This document shows, in pieces, positions 16,505 to 25,045 of a stretch of DNA of 64,000 nucleotides; the stretch's first letter is position 1; every line of letters starts with the position of its first letter. A program made the translations under genes and the position numbers. A model generated the notes under the pieces. It worked only from the letters and a program-made list of their open reading frames with translations. It did no database searches and was not told the DNA's origin. This DNA comes from JBGAKG01 sp044224495 (GTDB lineage: Bacteria; Myxococcota_A; Polyangia; Polyangiales; Polyangiaceae). The DNA lies in NCBI GenBank assembly GCA_044224495.1, contig JBGAKG010000008.1:244715-308714 (forward strand), read 5' to 3'.

Positions 16505-17353
16505 ATGAAGGTCCACCACCTGAACGCCGGCACCCTCTGTCCCCCCAGCGCATGGCTCGTGAACGGCCGCGGCGGCCTGCTCTCGCCCGCGCGCTTGGTC
16601 TGTCACGTGCTCCTCCTCGAGACGACGTCCGGGCTGACGCTCGTCGACGGGGGCATCGGCCTCGGCGACGTGGCCGATCCCGATCGCCTCGGTCGCCCGT
16701 GGGTTCGCCAGACGCGGCCCCGCCTCGATCGGTCCGAGACCGTCTACGAGCTCGTCCGCGCGCGCGGCTTCTCGCCGGCCGACGTGACGCGGATCGTGAT
16801 GACCCACCTCGATCTCGATCACGCGGGCTGCATCCCCGACTTCCCGAACGCCACCGTCCACGTGCACGCGCGCGAGATCGCTGCCGCGCGGAGCTACGTG
16901 CCGCAGGGGAACCGCTGGCGCTACGTGCCTGCCCAGCTCCCGGCGGCCGAGCGCGTTCGCGCCTACGCCGACGGCGGCGAGACGTGGATGGGCTTCGAGG
17001 GCGTGCGCATGCTCGACGAACGCGAGCCCGACGTGTTGCTCGTCCCGCTGCACGGTCACACCGCGGGGCATTGCGGGGTCGCCGTGCGCGAGGGCGCGCG
17101 TTGGCTCCTCCACGCCGGCGACGCCTTCTTCTTCCACGGTCAGATGGAGGCGCGTCCCCACGCCCCGCTCGTCTTGAAGTGGTTCCAGCGCCGGGCGGAC
17201 GTCGATCGCGTGCAGCGCCTGGCGAACCAGGCGCGGCTCCACGCGCTCGCGCAATCCGACCCGAACGTGACCGTCTTCTGCGCGCACGACCCCGTCGACT
17301 TCGATCGCGCTGCCACTTTCGACCGCGAGGTGCCGGTCGCGCTGCCAGTTTGA
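16505..17353 (+). CDS. Metallo-beta-lactamase-fold hydrolase, lactonase-like
   Basis: 282 residues. The start at 16505 (MKVHHLNAGTLCPP) is preferred to an in-frame ATG at 16439 because the intervening residues look non-homologous and the upstream start would place the operator-like repeat inside the gene. The metal site HLDLDHAG (His101, Asp103, Asp105, His106), a later HGHTAGH segment and an AGDAFF segment match the dizinc lactonase-like branch of the fold. N-acyl-homoserine-lactone hydrolysis is possible but not shown by sequence alone. Likely controlled by the divergent LysR regulator. Confidence 0.82.
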   Translation: MKVHHLNAGTLCPPSAWLVNGRGGLLSPARLVCHVLLLETTSGLTLVDGGIGLGDVADPDRLGRPWVRQTRPRLDRSETVYELVRARGFSPADVTRIVMTHLDLDHAGCIPDFPNATVHVHAREIAAARSYVPQGNRWRYVPAQLPAAERVRAYADGGETWMGFEGVRMLDEREPDVLLVPLHGHTAGHCGVAVREGARWLLHAGDAFFFHGQMEARPHAPLVLKWFQRRADVDRVQRLANQARLHALAQSDPNVTVFCAHDPVDFDRAATFDREVPVALPV

Positions 17354-17425
17354 CCGACGGCGCGCTCTCTCGAGTCACCGGAGCGCGTTTTCCGGCACGG
17401 CACGCTCGTTGCTCCGTGCCGTCGC

Positions 17426-18781
17426 ATGTCGTCTTCGCCCGACGCTCCGCCCCGCGACGCGCTCCGTGCGCTCCTCCACCGCTGGTTCGTCCAGTACAAC
17501 CCGACCTACCTGCTCAGCGCGGCGATGGTCTTCGTGGGATGCTTCCTCTGGTCGCGCAGCGTGGTCGGCGAGGGGATCGCGAGCACGCTCGGCATTCCGA
17601 TCGCGGCCGAGGCGTATGCGCTCGCGCTCATCGGAGGCGCGGCGCTGCTCGTGCGCATCGGTCAGCGAAGGCCGGCCGTCATCCTCGCGCTCGTCACCAT
17701 CGTCTACCAATGGGACACCACGCTCCACACCGAGGCAGCGCCGTGGATGGGGAGCGTCGGCGCAGTGGCGTGCGTCGCCTGGGTCGTACTCTTCGCGGGG
17801 AAGCTGTTCGCGCTCGGCTGGGCGCTCCGCGTGCGGTTCTCGGCGCACGTCGTCGGGGGCGCGCTCGCGGCAGCGCTCTTGCTCGCCGCCACGCCGTGGC
17901 TCGCGCTCGGTCGCGCGCCGTCCGTGCTCGTCGCGGTCGCGGGCTTCGCGTTCGGCTCGCTCGACGTCGGCACCGGCATCACGAGCGAGGTCGAGCTCGA
18001 TGCGTGGGGCACCATCGTCCTCCGTCGCGTGACGCGGGCGGCGTGGCTCATGTCGGGCGCGCTCGTGGCGTTGCACGTCCTGCTCTGGAGCGCGAACGGC
18101 TGGGTCACGCTGGCACCGCTCGTGCTCGTGCTCCCGCTCGTCGGCGTGCGCCGCGTGCGGAGCGAGGCCCTCGCGTTCTCGCTCGCGCTGGGGCCGCTCG
18201 TGCTCGCGGTCGCCTTCGCTCCGGCCGCGTTCGGCCTCGTGGCGCTGCTCTCGGCAGCGGCGCTCGGGTTGCGCCTCTTCGCTCCACGCTTCCCGGAGGG
18301 ACGGCGGACGATCGTGACCGCAGCGACGACCGACGACGCGCCGTACCGAGAAGGTACGAGCGCTCCTGCGCAGGCGACCCTCCGCGTCGAGGCGATCCCG
18401 GCCATCCCCCTCGCCGCCGCCGAGCGCCTGCGCGCCACGGCGACCGCCATCGGCAGCGCCTACCTCGGCATCTGGACGACGCGATGGTCCGGCGGCGCGT
18501 GGCCCACCCACGTGCTCCCGCTCGACGGCGCGCTCGCGCTCGTGACGGTTGGTGCGCTCTTGGCGACGCGCGGGCGCGTGGTGCTCGCGGCGCCCGGTGT
18601 GCTCGCGTGGGCGCACCTCGCGTTCGGGCGCGGCTGGATCCCCACGCCCAAGACGAGCGGTGACTGGGGAAAGACGAGCGTCGCGCTCGGGTTCGCGCTG
18701 CTCCTGGTCTCGCTCGGGGTGAGCTTCCGCCTGCGCGGGGCTCGAGTCACTTCCACGTCCCCGTCTTCATCCCGCTCCTGA
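17426..18781 (+). CDS. Polytopic membrane protein of unknown function
   Basis: 451 residues with about ten or more hydrophobic helices from residue 28 to 442 and a hydrophilic loop around residues 290-330. No transporter or enzyme signature was recognised. The 3' end overlaps the convergent lipoprotein gene by 35 bases. Confidence 0.78.
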   Translation: MSSSPDAPPRDALRALLHRWFVQYNPTYLLSAAMVFVGCFLWSRSVVGEGIASTLGIPIAAEAYALALIGGAALLVRIGQRRPAVILALVTIVYQWDTTLHTEAAPWMGSVGAVACVAWVVLFAGKLFALGWALRVRFSAHVVGGALAAALLLAATPWLALGRAPSVLVAVAGFAFGSLDVGTGITSEVELDAWGTIVLRRVTRAAWLMSGALVALHVLLWSANGWVTLAPLVLVLPLVGVRRVRSEALAFSLALGPLVLAVAFAPAAFGLVALLSAAALGLRLFAPRFPEGRRTIVTAATTDDAPYREGTSAPAQATLRVEAIPAIPLAAAERLRATATAIGSAYLGIWTTRWSGGAWPTHVLPLDGALALVTVGALLATRGRVVLAAPGVLAWAHLAFGRGWIPTPKTSGDWGKTSVALGFALLLVSLGVSFRLRGARVTSTSPSSSRS

Positions 18782-19883
18782 GCCACGCATCGACCACGGC
18801 ATCGTCGGGGACGACGCGCTCCTTGCCTGCGTGGGGAGAGAACCACCCTTCGCACGGCGCGTCGGCCGCCTTGAACTTGCGCGCGCCGAGCTTCGCGCCG
18901 GTGTGGGCGTCGAGGATCGTCACGTCGTAGTCCTCCCAGTCGTGGAGCACGCAGTTGGAGCCGCGCGAGTCGACCGAGCGCCGCGTCCCCTTCTCGAGCG
19001 CGACCCAGCGCGCGTCGCGGAGCGTGCCCTCGGCGCCGATGCTGGAGAGCTTGCCGTCCGGGTCGCGCACGACGAGCGCATCGACGCTTCCGGTCCCCGG
19101 CAGCGGGGTGCCCTTCTCGATCCGATCGAGGCGGCCCGCGAGCCACGTCGGCACGTCGTGCCAGCTCGCCGCGTGGAGGCGGAACGTCGTGGTGCTCGTC
19201 GTGCCGTCCTTCGTGCGCACCTTGGCGGCGAGCTCGACGGCGGGCTTCTTCGTCTCGAGGGTCGTGAGCACGACCGAGCCCGCGAGCGCGTCGAGGTCGA
19301 GATCGACCTCGGTGAGCCCGGTCGGAGCGTCGACCGAGGCGCCCGCGAAGTCGAGGTGGGCGCCCGGCGGGACGGAGAGCGCGACCTTGCGGCCTGCGGC
19401 GCCGATGCACCAGTCGTCGCGGCCTTCGCCGCGGACGATCGGCGGGCCGCCCTCGAGCTCGAAGGTGACGCGGGATTCGACCTTGCACGACGACGGCGCG
19501 ATCGGGTCGCCGCCGAGGTACGCGACCCAGCTCGGCTGGTTCGCGGGGATGCGGACGAGCGCGCTGAGCGGAACTGGAAGCGCAAACGACGTCTCGTTCG
19601 TGGTGCGCGACGCGTGCGCGACGACGGTGATGCGGTCGCCCCACCAGCTTGCCCACTCGCGGCGCGAGACCCGAATGCGCGCGTGGCCGGAGGCGTCGGC
19701 GGGCGAGCCTTCGTCGCCGTAGCTCGTCGAGACGCGCACGTCGGGTTTGGTCGTGACGTCGAGGACCACCGCATCGGCATCGACTTCGGCGAGCGTCGCC
19801 TTCACGGGCGGGGGAGCGCTCTTGCAGCCACCGAGGAGGGCGAGCGCAGCGAAGAGCGCGAGGGCGCTCACACGAGTTCGCAT
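18747..19883 (-). CDS. Large lipoprotein of unknown function
   Basis: 378 residues. The start at 19883 (MRTRVSALALF) places the lipobox ALLGGC at Cys20; the frame is open further upstream but that part would lack a signal peptide and overlap the neighbouring gene. The mature protein is beta-rich with two paired Cys regions. No family was recognised. It starts 7 bases after the AMMECR1-fusion gene and is probably in the same minus-strand unit. Confidence 0.75.
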   Translation of the reverse strand: MRTRVSALALFAALALLGGCKSAPPPVKATLAEVDADAVVLDVTTKPDVRVSTSYGDEGSPADASGHARIRVSRREWASWWGDRITVVAHASRTTNETSFALPVPLSALVRIPANQPSWVAYLGGDPIAPSSCKVESRVTFELEGGPPIVRGEGRDDWCIGAAGRKVALSVPPGAHLDFAGASVDAPTGLTEVDLDLDALAGSVVLTTLETKKPAVELAAKVRTKDGTTSTTTFRLHAASWHDVPTWLAGRLDRIEKGTPLPGTGSVDALVVRDPDGKLSSIGAEGTLRDARWVALEKGTRRSVDSRGSNCVLHDWEDYDVTILDAHTGAKLGARKFKAADAPCEGWFSPHAGKERVVPDDAVVDAWLRSGMKTGTWK

Positions 19884-19890
19884 GTGGTCG

Positions 19891-21282
19891 TCATGTACGA
19901 GAATCTGCGCGCGGACCTTCCCGCCGTCCGAGCGCCAGCCGAACGTGGGCGACCACGTCGCAGCGCAGGAGCGGCGCGATCGGCGACGCCGGGAACGCCC
20001 CCATCGCGAGCGCCGGATCCAGGGCCGCCGGGATCGCACCCGGCAGGAGCTGCCATCGGGCGAGGAAGGCCCGACCCCGCTCGACCGCAGCGCGCGCGGC
20101 GCGATCGGTCGCACCGCTCGCGGCTTCGACCGCGAGCGCCGTGAGCGCGAGCTCGGGGACGGGCGTCACGTCGCAGCCACCGACGTGCGGTCCGACCGCG
20201 CGGAGCGAGCGCACGATCGCCGGCATCGCCTGCGTGAGCACGGTGCGGTCTCCGCGCGCGGTCGCGGCGAGCGCGGTCCACGGCGCCCACGGTCTCTCGC
20301 GCAGGTCGTCGACGACGGTGCGCCACAGCGACTCCGGCGCATCGCGGCCCAGCGCGAACGCCGCCTGCGCGGCGAACCACGGTTCGATCGACCCGCGCGC
20401 GAGCGCGTGGAGCTCACGGCGGAGATCGATCCCTGCGAGCACCAGATGCGCGAGCGTACCGACGACGGCAGAGGCGTCGCTCGGCCACCCGCGCACGGTC
20501 CCCCCGGCGAGCGCGGTGCGCGCGTCGCGCGCGAGACGCTCCTTCGCTCGCGCCGGCGCCTTCGCGCCGAGCGCGCGGAGGACGACGGACGTCCGCGCGT
20601 GGTGGAGCTCCCCGGTCTCCGCGAAGGTCCGCGCGCGCGGATCGAGCGCGAAGACGATCGAGCCGTCGGGGCGGATCAGGCGCTCGAGCCACTCTTCGGC
20701 GAACGCGTCCCGTGCCCCGCGGACGCGCTTGGCCGCGCGCGCGGACGCCGGCTCGATGCGGGCGTCGTGCCCTTGGCGCGCGGTGATCGCGTCGACCTCG
20801 AACAGGAAGAGCTCGGCGCCGTCGAACGAGCATCCGGCCTTGTCGGCGAGCGCGGCGAGCATTCCGCGTGCGTCGAGACCGCCGTCGCGGGCGACCGCGG
20901 GGAGCAGGAGCGCCGCGGTGCGGCCGGGGCTCCCGAGGCCGATCCCGTGCGTACCGGCTTCGAAGCGCTCCCGTGCGCCGGTTTCGTCGACGACTTGTGC
21001 AGAGTGCATGTAAGCGCACTCGGCCGCGAGGAGCGTGCGATCGCGGATCGGAGGGAACCGCGTGTCGTGCAGGGCGCGGAGGAACGCGCGCGCCAATCGC
21101 TCGCCGGGCTGGCCCTCGTCATCGCCCCAGCAGCCGCGGAGCGCGCCCTGCTCGTAGAGCGAGACCCACGGAGTTCCCTTGGGTGCGCGCGCGAGCGGAG
21201 GTGGCCACCGGCGCAGCTCGCGCTGAAAGCGAAGCCGCGCCGCGAGATCGGCCGCGACCCGCGCGCGCGCGGCGGGCGTCAC
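19891..21282 (-). CDS. AMMECR1-domain protein fused to a helical (alpha/alpha-toroid-like) domain
   Basis: 463 residues from a GTG start that overlaps the upstream M13 peptidase stop (GTGA). Residues ~30-150 match AMMECR1 in order: ALRGCWGD (for LRGCIG), HDTRFPPI (for the DSRFPP segment), a THGI segment (for VHGI) and LLPAVARDGGLD (for LPEVAKEQGWD). Residues ~160-460 are helix-rich with an RPDGS...HHARTSVVLRAL pattern and a late RCDVVAHVRLAL segment, like six-hairpin toroid domains. AMMECR1 proteins are often linked to MEMO and radical SAM partners, none of which is adjacent here. Molecular function unknown. Confidence 0.8.
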   Translation of the reverse strand: MTPAARARVAADLAARLRFQRELRRWPPPLARAPKGTPWVSLYEQGALRGCWGDDEGQPGERLARAFLRALHDTRFPPIRDRTLLAAECAYMHSAQVVDETGARERFEAGTHGIGLGSPGRTAALLLPAVARDGGLDARGMLAALADKAGCSFDGAELFLFEVDAITARQGHDARIEPASARAAKRVRGARDAFAEEWLERLIRPDGSIVFALDPRARTFAETGELHHARTSVVLRALGAKAPARAKERLARDARTALAGGTVRGWPSDASAVVGTLAHLVLAGIDLRRELHALARGSIEPWFAAQAAFALGRDAPESLWRTVVDDLRERPWAPWTALAATARGDRTVLTQAMPAIVRSLRAVGPHVGGCDVTPVPELALTALAVEAASGATDRAARAAVERGRAFLARWQLLPGAIPAALDPALAMGAFPASPIAPLLRCDVVAHVRLALGRREGPRADSRT

Positions 21283-23444
21283 CAGACCTTGCAGCGCTTG
21301 GCGGGTGCCATCGGGCTCCCCGGCTTGCACGAGAAGGCCTTCTCGAAGTCGGCGATGTTCGCCGCCACGCCGTCGATCCGGTAGCGGCCGGGCGAGTGCA
21401 CGTTCGTGAGCGCGTCCGCGCGCAGGTTCTCGGGGCGCTGGTTCTCGCAGGTCCACTGCGCCATGCCGATCCAGAAGCGCTGATCGGGCGTGAGGCCGTC
21501 GATCGGCGCCGCCGGCTTACCCTTTTGGGACTCGCGCCAGGCGACGAGCGCGAGCATGGTCCCGCCCAGGTCCGCGATGTCCTCGCCGTTGGTCATCTCG
21601 CCGTTGATCTTGATGTCGTCGACGATGGTGTAGGTCGAGTACTGGTCGCTCACGCACTTGGCGCGCCCCTCGAACGCGGTCGCGTCGCCCTTGGTCCACC
21701 AGTCGCGCAGGTTGCCCTTCGAGTCGAAGTGACGGCCCGAGTCGTCGAAGCCGTGCGTGAGCTCGTGGCCGATCGTGGCGCCCGTGTTGCCGTAGTTGGG
21801 CGCGTCGTCGAGCTTCGGATCGTAGAGCGGCGGCTGCAGCACGCCCGACGGGAAGTTCATGTCGTTCATCTGCGGGTCGTAATAGGCATTCACGGTCGGC
21901 GGGGTCATGAACCACTCGCCGCGGTCGACGGGCTTCCCCACCTTCGCGAGCCAGCGCTTGGCCTCGAACGCGCTCGCGCGGAGCGCATCGCCGGCGAAGT
22001 CGTCCCGCGCGATCGTCACCGAGCCGTAGTCCCGGAACTTCTCGGGGAAGCCGATCTTGTTCACCATCGCGTGGAGCTTCGCGAGCGCCTCGCGCTTGGT
22101 GGCGGCGCTCATCCAGGCTTCACCCTGGATCGTCGCCTCCATCGCCTTCTCGATCCGCTGCGTCATCTCGATCACGCGCGCGCGGGTCTGCTCCGCGAAC
22201 GTGCGCTGGACGAACTCCTGGCCGAGCGCCTCGCCGAGGTGCTCGTCGACCAAGGCCACGCAGCGCTTCCAGCGCGGCTTCTGCTCCGTCACACCGCGGA
22301 GCGTGCGCGAGAAGAAGTCGAAGTTCTCGTCGACGAAGGCCTTCGAGAGGTAGCGCGCCCGCGCGTGGACCACGTGCCAGCGGAGGTAGGGCTTCCAATC
22401 TCCGAGCGGCACCGTCTTGAGGAGGAGCTCCAGGCGCGCGAGGAACGCGGGCTCCTCGACGTTGAGCGACGCGAGCGTGGGCATGCCGAGCGCGCCGAGG
22501 TACGCCTTCCAGTCGAAGTCCGGCACGTCCTGCGCGAGCTTCGTCGCGAGCGTGCGGTGGGCGAGCTTGCGCGGGTCGCGCTTGTCGGTGCGCGTGAGCG
22601 AGGCCTCGGCGAGGCGGCTCTCGAGCGCCATGATCTGCGTCGCCTCGCGCTCGGCGACGTCCCGCGAGTCACCGAGGAGCACGAGCATGCGCGCGACGTG
22701 CGCGACGTACTTGGTCCGAAGCTCGACCGAGCGCGCATCGGTCTTCGTGTAGTAGTCGCGATCGGGCAGGCCGAGTCCGCCCGCGCCGGTGTCCGCGACC
22801 ATCATCGCGGAGTTCTCGAAGTCCTGCTGCGCGGAGAAGCCGAAGAAGTACCCGGAGTCGCCGCCATCCGCGATCTGCAGCGCGGCGACGAGCGGGGCGA
22901 GTTCACGGACCGAAGCGAGCTTGTCGATCGCGGCGAGATCCGAAGCGAGCGGCGCCGCGCCACGCTTCTCGATCGCCGCTTCGTCCATGCACGCAGCGAA
23001 GTAGTCACCGATCTTCTGCTGCGAGGCCGAGCGCTTCGGATCGGGCCGCTCGACGTCGGCGAGGATCCCCCAGAGGTACCGGCGGTTGTCGTTCGTGAGC
23101 TTGCCGTAGACGCTCCACGAGGATTGGTCGGCCGGGATGGGGTTCTTCTTCATCCATCCGCCGCACGAGTACTGGTAGAGGCTCGCGCACGGGTCGGCGG
23201 TCGGATCCATCGCATCGCGATCGAGGCTCGGCGTGTACGGGAGCGCGGTCAGCGGCGTCTCGACCGGCCCGGTCGGCGCGGTGGCCGCGCCCGCGTCGTT
23301 CGGCGTTGCGTCGAGCGGAGGCGCTGCATCCGGCGTCGGCGTCGCCACGGTCGGGATGGGATCGGGGCCGCGCGCACCCCCCGCGCAGGCGACGGCAGCA
23401 GCGGCGACGAGGAGCGGGAAGGCGACGAGGAGGCGCGGGCGCAT
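21279..23444 (-). CDS. M13-family zinc metallopeptidase (neprilysin/PepO type), lipoprotein
   Basis: 721 residues, the normal family length. The signal peptide ends with a lipobox at Cys20 (AAVACAG), then a Pro/Asp-rich linker. The zinc site is HELTH at 560-564 and the third ligand is in GEDIADLGG (Glu621, with Asp625). The substrate-binding NAYYDP segment and the C-terminal CKVW (family CxxW) are present. It probably cleaves peptides in the periplasm or at the surface. Coupled to the AMMECR1-fusion gene by a GTGA overlap. Confidence 0.95.
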   Translation of the reverse strand: MRPRLLVAFPLLVAAAAVACAGGARGPDPIPTVATPTPDAAPPLDATPNDAGAATAPTGPVETPLTALPYTPSLDRDAMDPTADPCASLYQYSCGGWMKKNPIPADQSSWSVYGKLTNDNRRYLWGILADVERPDPKRSASQQKIGDYFAACMDEAAIEKRGAAPLASDLAAIDKLASVRELAPLVAALQIADGGDSGYFFGFSAQQDFENSAMMVADTGAGGLGLPDRDYYTKTDARSVELRTKYVAHVARMLVLLGDSRDVAEREATQIMALESRLAEASLTRTDKRDPRKLAHRTLATKLAQDVPDFDWKAYLGALGMPTLASLNVEEPAFLARLELLLKTVPLGDWKPYLRWHVVHARARYLSKAFVDENFDFFSRTLRGVTEQKPRWKRCVALVDEHLGEALGQEFVQRTFAEQTRARVIEMTQRIEKAMEATIQGEAWMSAATKREALAKLHAMVNKIGFPEKFRDYGSVTIARDDFAGDALRASAFEAKRWLAKVGKPVDRGEWFMTPPTVNAYYDPQMNDMNFPSGVLQPPLYDPKLDDAPNYGNTGATIGHELTHGFDDSGRHFDSKGNLRDWWTKGDATAFEGRAKCVSDQYSTYTIVDDIKINGEMTNGEDIADLGGTMLALVAWRESQKGKPAAPIDGLTPDQRFWIGMAQWTCENQRPENLRADALTNVHSPGRYRIDGVAANIADFEKAFSCKPGSPMAPAKRCKVW

Positions 23445-23534
23445 CGGGGAGGTTCTATCCGCCACCGGCCGTCGGGGGCCAGAGCGTTCTGGCGCACGCG
23501 CCTCGTGCACCGGACGGGCATCCGCCTGGCACGT

Positions 23535-23594
23535 GGTGGCACATTGTCACCGAGGGTCGCCATGCGAACGATCGGGCTATTTTTCTTAAAATTT
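23535..23594. promoter_or_regulatory. Candidate promoter/operator region upstream of tandem Cys-rich lipoproteins
   Basis: The 227-base gap between the divergent M13 and lipoprotein genes holds an imperfect 17-bp inverted repeat (23535-23551, GGTGnCA...TGnCACC) and, 26 bases on, a nearly pure A/T patch (23578-23594) that stands out in GC-rich DNA. A sigma-54-like TGGCAC element overlaps the repeat, but its -24/-12 spacing is one base short, so sigma-54 use is doubtful. Confidence 0.4.
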
Positions 23595-23671
23595 CGGGCG
23601 TTCCAGAGGCAGGAGCGGGTTGCGGAGCGGTCTGTGCCAGGTTGGCAGGGCCTTTGCACGAGAAGGCACTC

Positions 23672-24310
23672 ATGCGCGGCACACTCTGGTCCAGCCTCCC
23701 CGTCCTGGCTCTCGTCGGTGGGTTCGCGGTCGCCTGCGGCGGCTCCACCGCGTCGATCGATGGCGGCACCACCAACGACTCGGGCTCGAGCGGCGACTCG
23801 GGGAACGGCAGCGACGCCGGCACGGCTCCGTGTCCGAGCTCGCCTCCGACCGGCGGCACCGCGTGCACGAAGCCCGCGGTCTGCGAGTACGGCTCCTCCC
23901 CCAACCGCGCGTGCAACGTCGTCGCGACGTGCTCGGGCGGCTCGTGGAGCCTCAGCGCTCCTGCCACCTGCGGCGGCAAGAACCCGCCCAAATGCCCGGC
24001 GACCTACGCGTCCGTCCCGCGTGGCCAGAGCTGCTCCGACGCGTACCCCACCGACTGCACCTACCCGGAGGGCATCTGCTCCTGCACGTACAGCGGCGGT
24101 CCCGTCCCGCTCGACGCCGCTGCGGCTTCGACCTGGCACTGCGACGTGCCGAGCGATCCGAAGTGCCCGTCCCCGCGGCCCAAGCTCGGGACCGCGTGCT
24201 CGACCCCGAACCTGCTCTGCGACTACGGCGCGTGCACCTTCCCCGACGGCACCGCGATGCGGTGCGAGGGCGGTTACTGGAACGCGACCGACGTGCCCTG
24301 CCCGCTCTGA
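23672..24310 (+). CDS. Cys-rich lipoprotein, first of a tandem paralogous pair
   Basis: 212 residues. Lipobox Cys22 (AVACGG), then a Gly/Ser/Asp linker, then a ~160-residue domain with about 18 Cys. Shared landmarks with the next gene are VCEYGSSP, GGKNPP, CTYPEG, CPxPRPK and CDYGAC, so the two are tandem duplicates. The Cys pattern suggests a disulfide-stabilised extracellular module; no family was recognised. Confidence 0.82.
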   Translation: MRGTLWSSLPVLALVGGFAVACGGSTASIDGGTTNDSGSSGDSGNGSDAGTAPCPSSPPTGGTACTKPAVCEYGSSPNRACNVVATCSGGSWSLSAPATCGGKNPPKCPATYASVPRGQSCSDAYPTDCTYPEGICSCTYSGGPVPLDAAAASTWHCDVPSDPKCPSPRPKLGTACSTPNLLCDYGACTFPDGTAMRCEGGYWNATDVPCPL

Positions 24311-24328
24311 CCCTCCGAGAGGCTCCCC

Positions 24329-24988
24329 ATGAAACGCTTCGCTTCCAGCTTCGCGCTCCTCGTCCTCGTCGCCTGCGGCGGCAGCATCGCGAGCCCCATC
24401 GATCCCGATGGCGGCAGCGGCAACGACGGCGGTTCGAACAAGGACTCCGGCATCGGCGTCGACGCAGGCTCCACCAAGTGCCCCGCGTCGCTCCCGCAGA
24501 ACGGGACGGCGTGCTCGCCGAACGGGTTCGTCTGCGAGTACGGCTCGAGCCCGCTCCTCCAGTGCAACGTTCGCGCGTACTGCAACGACGGCCAATGGGA
24601 GATCCCCATGCCGCCGCCGGGTCCGATCCCGCCCGAGTGCAGCGGCGGGAAGAACCCGCCCGCGTGCCCCGTCTCGTTCGAGAGCGTTCCCGTCGGCACG
24701 AGCTGCTCGAAGGACTACCCGACCGAGTGCGTGTATCCCGAGGGCGAGTGCGCGTGCGCGGTCCCCACCGCGGGGCCGTTCCCGGAGGACGCCGCCGCGG
24801 TCGCGAAGTGGATCTGCGGCAAGCCCGCGAACCCGAGCTGCCCCGTTCCGCGCCCGAAAATCGGCTCGCCATGCAGCCTGCCCGAGAACGTCCAGTGCGA
24901 TTACGGCGCATGCGTGCTCCGGGGCGGCACGGTGCTCCACTGCAGCGCCGGCACCTGGCAGGAAGAGCTGTTCGGCTGCCCCGACTGA
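24329..24988 (+). CDS. Cys-rich lipoprotein, second of a tandem paralogous pair
   Basis: 219 residues. Lipobox Cys16 (LVACGG), Asp/Gly/Ser linker and a Cys-rich domain aligning along its whole length with the preceding protein (VCEYGSSP, GGKNPPACP, CVYPEGEC, PxPRPKIGxPC, CDYGAC). An insertion of about ten residues rich in Pro and Gly (IPMPPPGPIPPE) distinguishes it. It lies 18 bases after its paralogue and 57 bases before a membrane-anchored Ser/Thr kinase. Confidence 0.82.
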   Translation: MKRFASSFALLVLVACGGSIASPIDPDGGSGNDGGSNKDSGIGVDAGSTKCPASLPQNGTACSPNGFVCEYGSSPLLQCNVRAYCNDGQWEIPMPPPGPIPPECSGGKNPPACPVSFESVPVGTSCSKDYPTECVYPEGECACAVPTAGPFPEDAAAVAKWICGKPANPSCPVPRPKIGSPCSLPENVQCDYGACVLRGGTVLHCSAGTWQEELFGCPD

Positions 24989-25045
24989 CGCGGGTGGACG
25001 GAGCTTGCAATCCGGGCGCACCTCCGCGATAGCGTTGGGGCGTCG

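Noticed and set aside
23521..23560. Sigma-54 type promoter at TGGCACGTGGTGGCAC
   Set aside because: The -24 and -12 elements are one base too close and the -12 GC is weak; kept only as a regulatory region.
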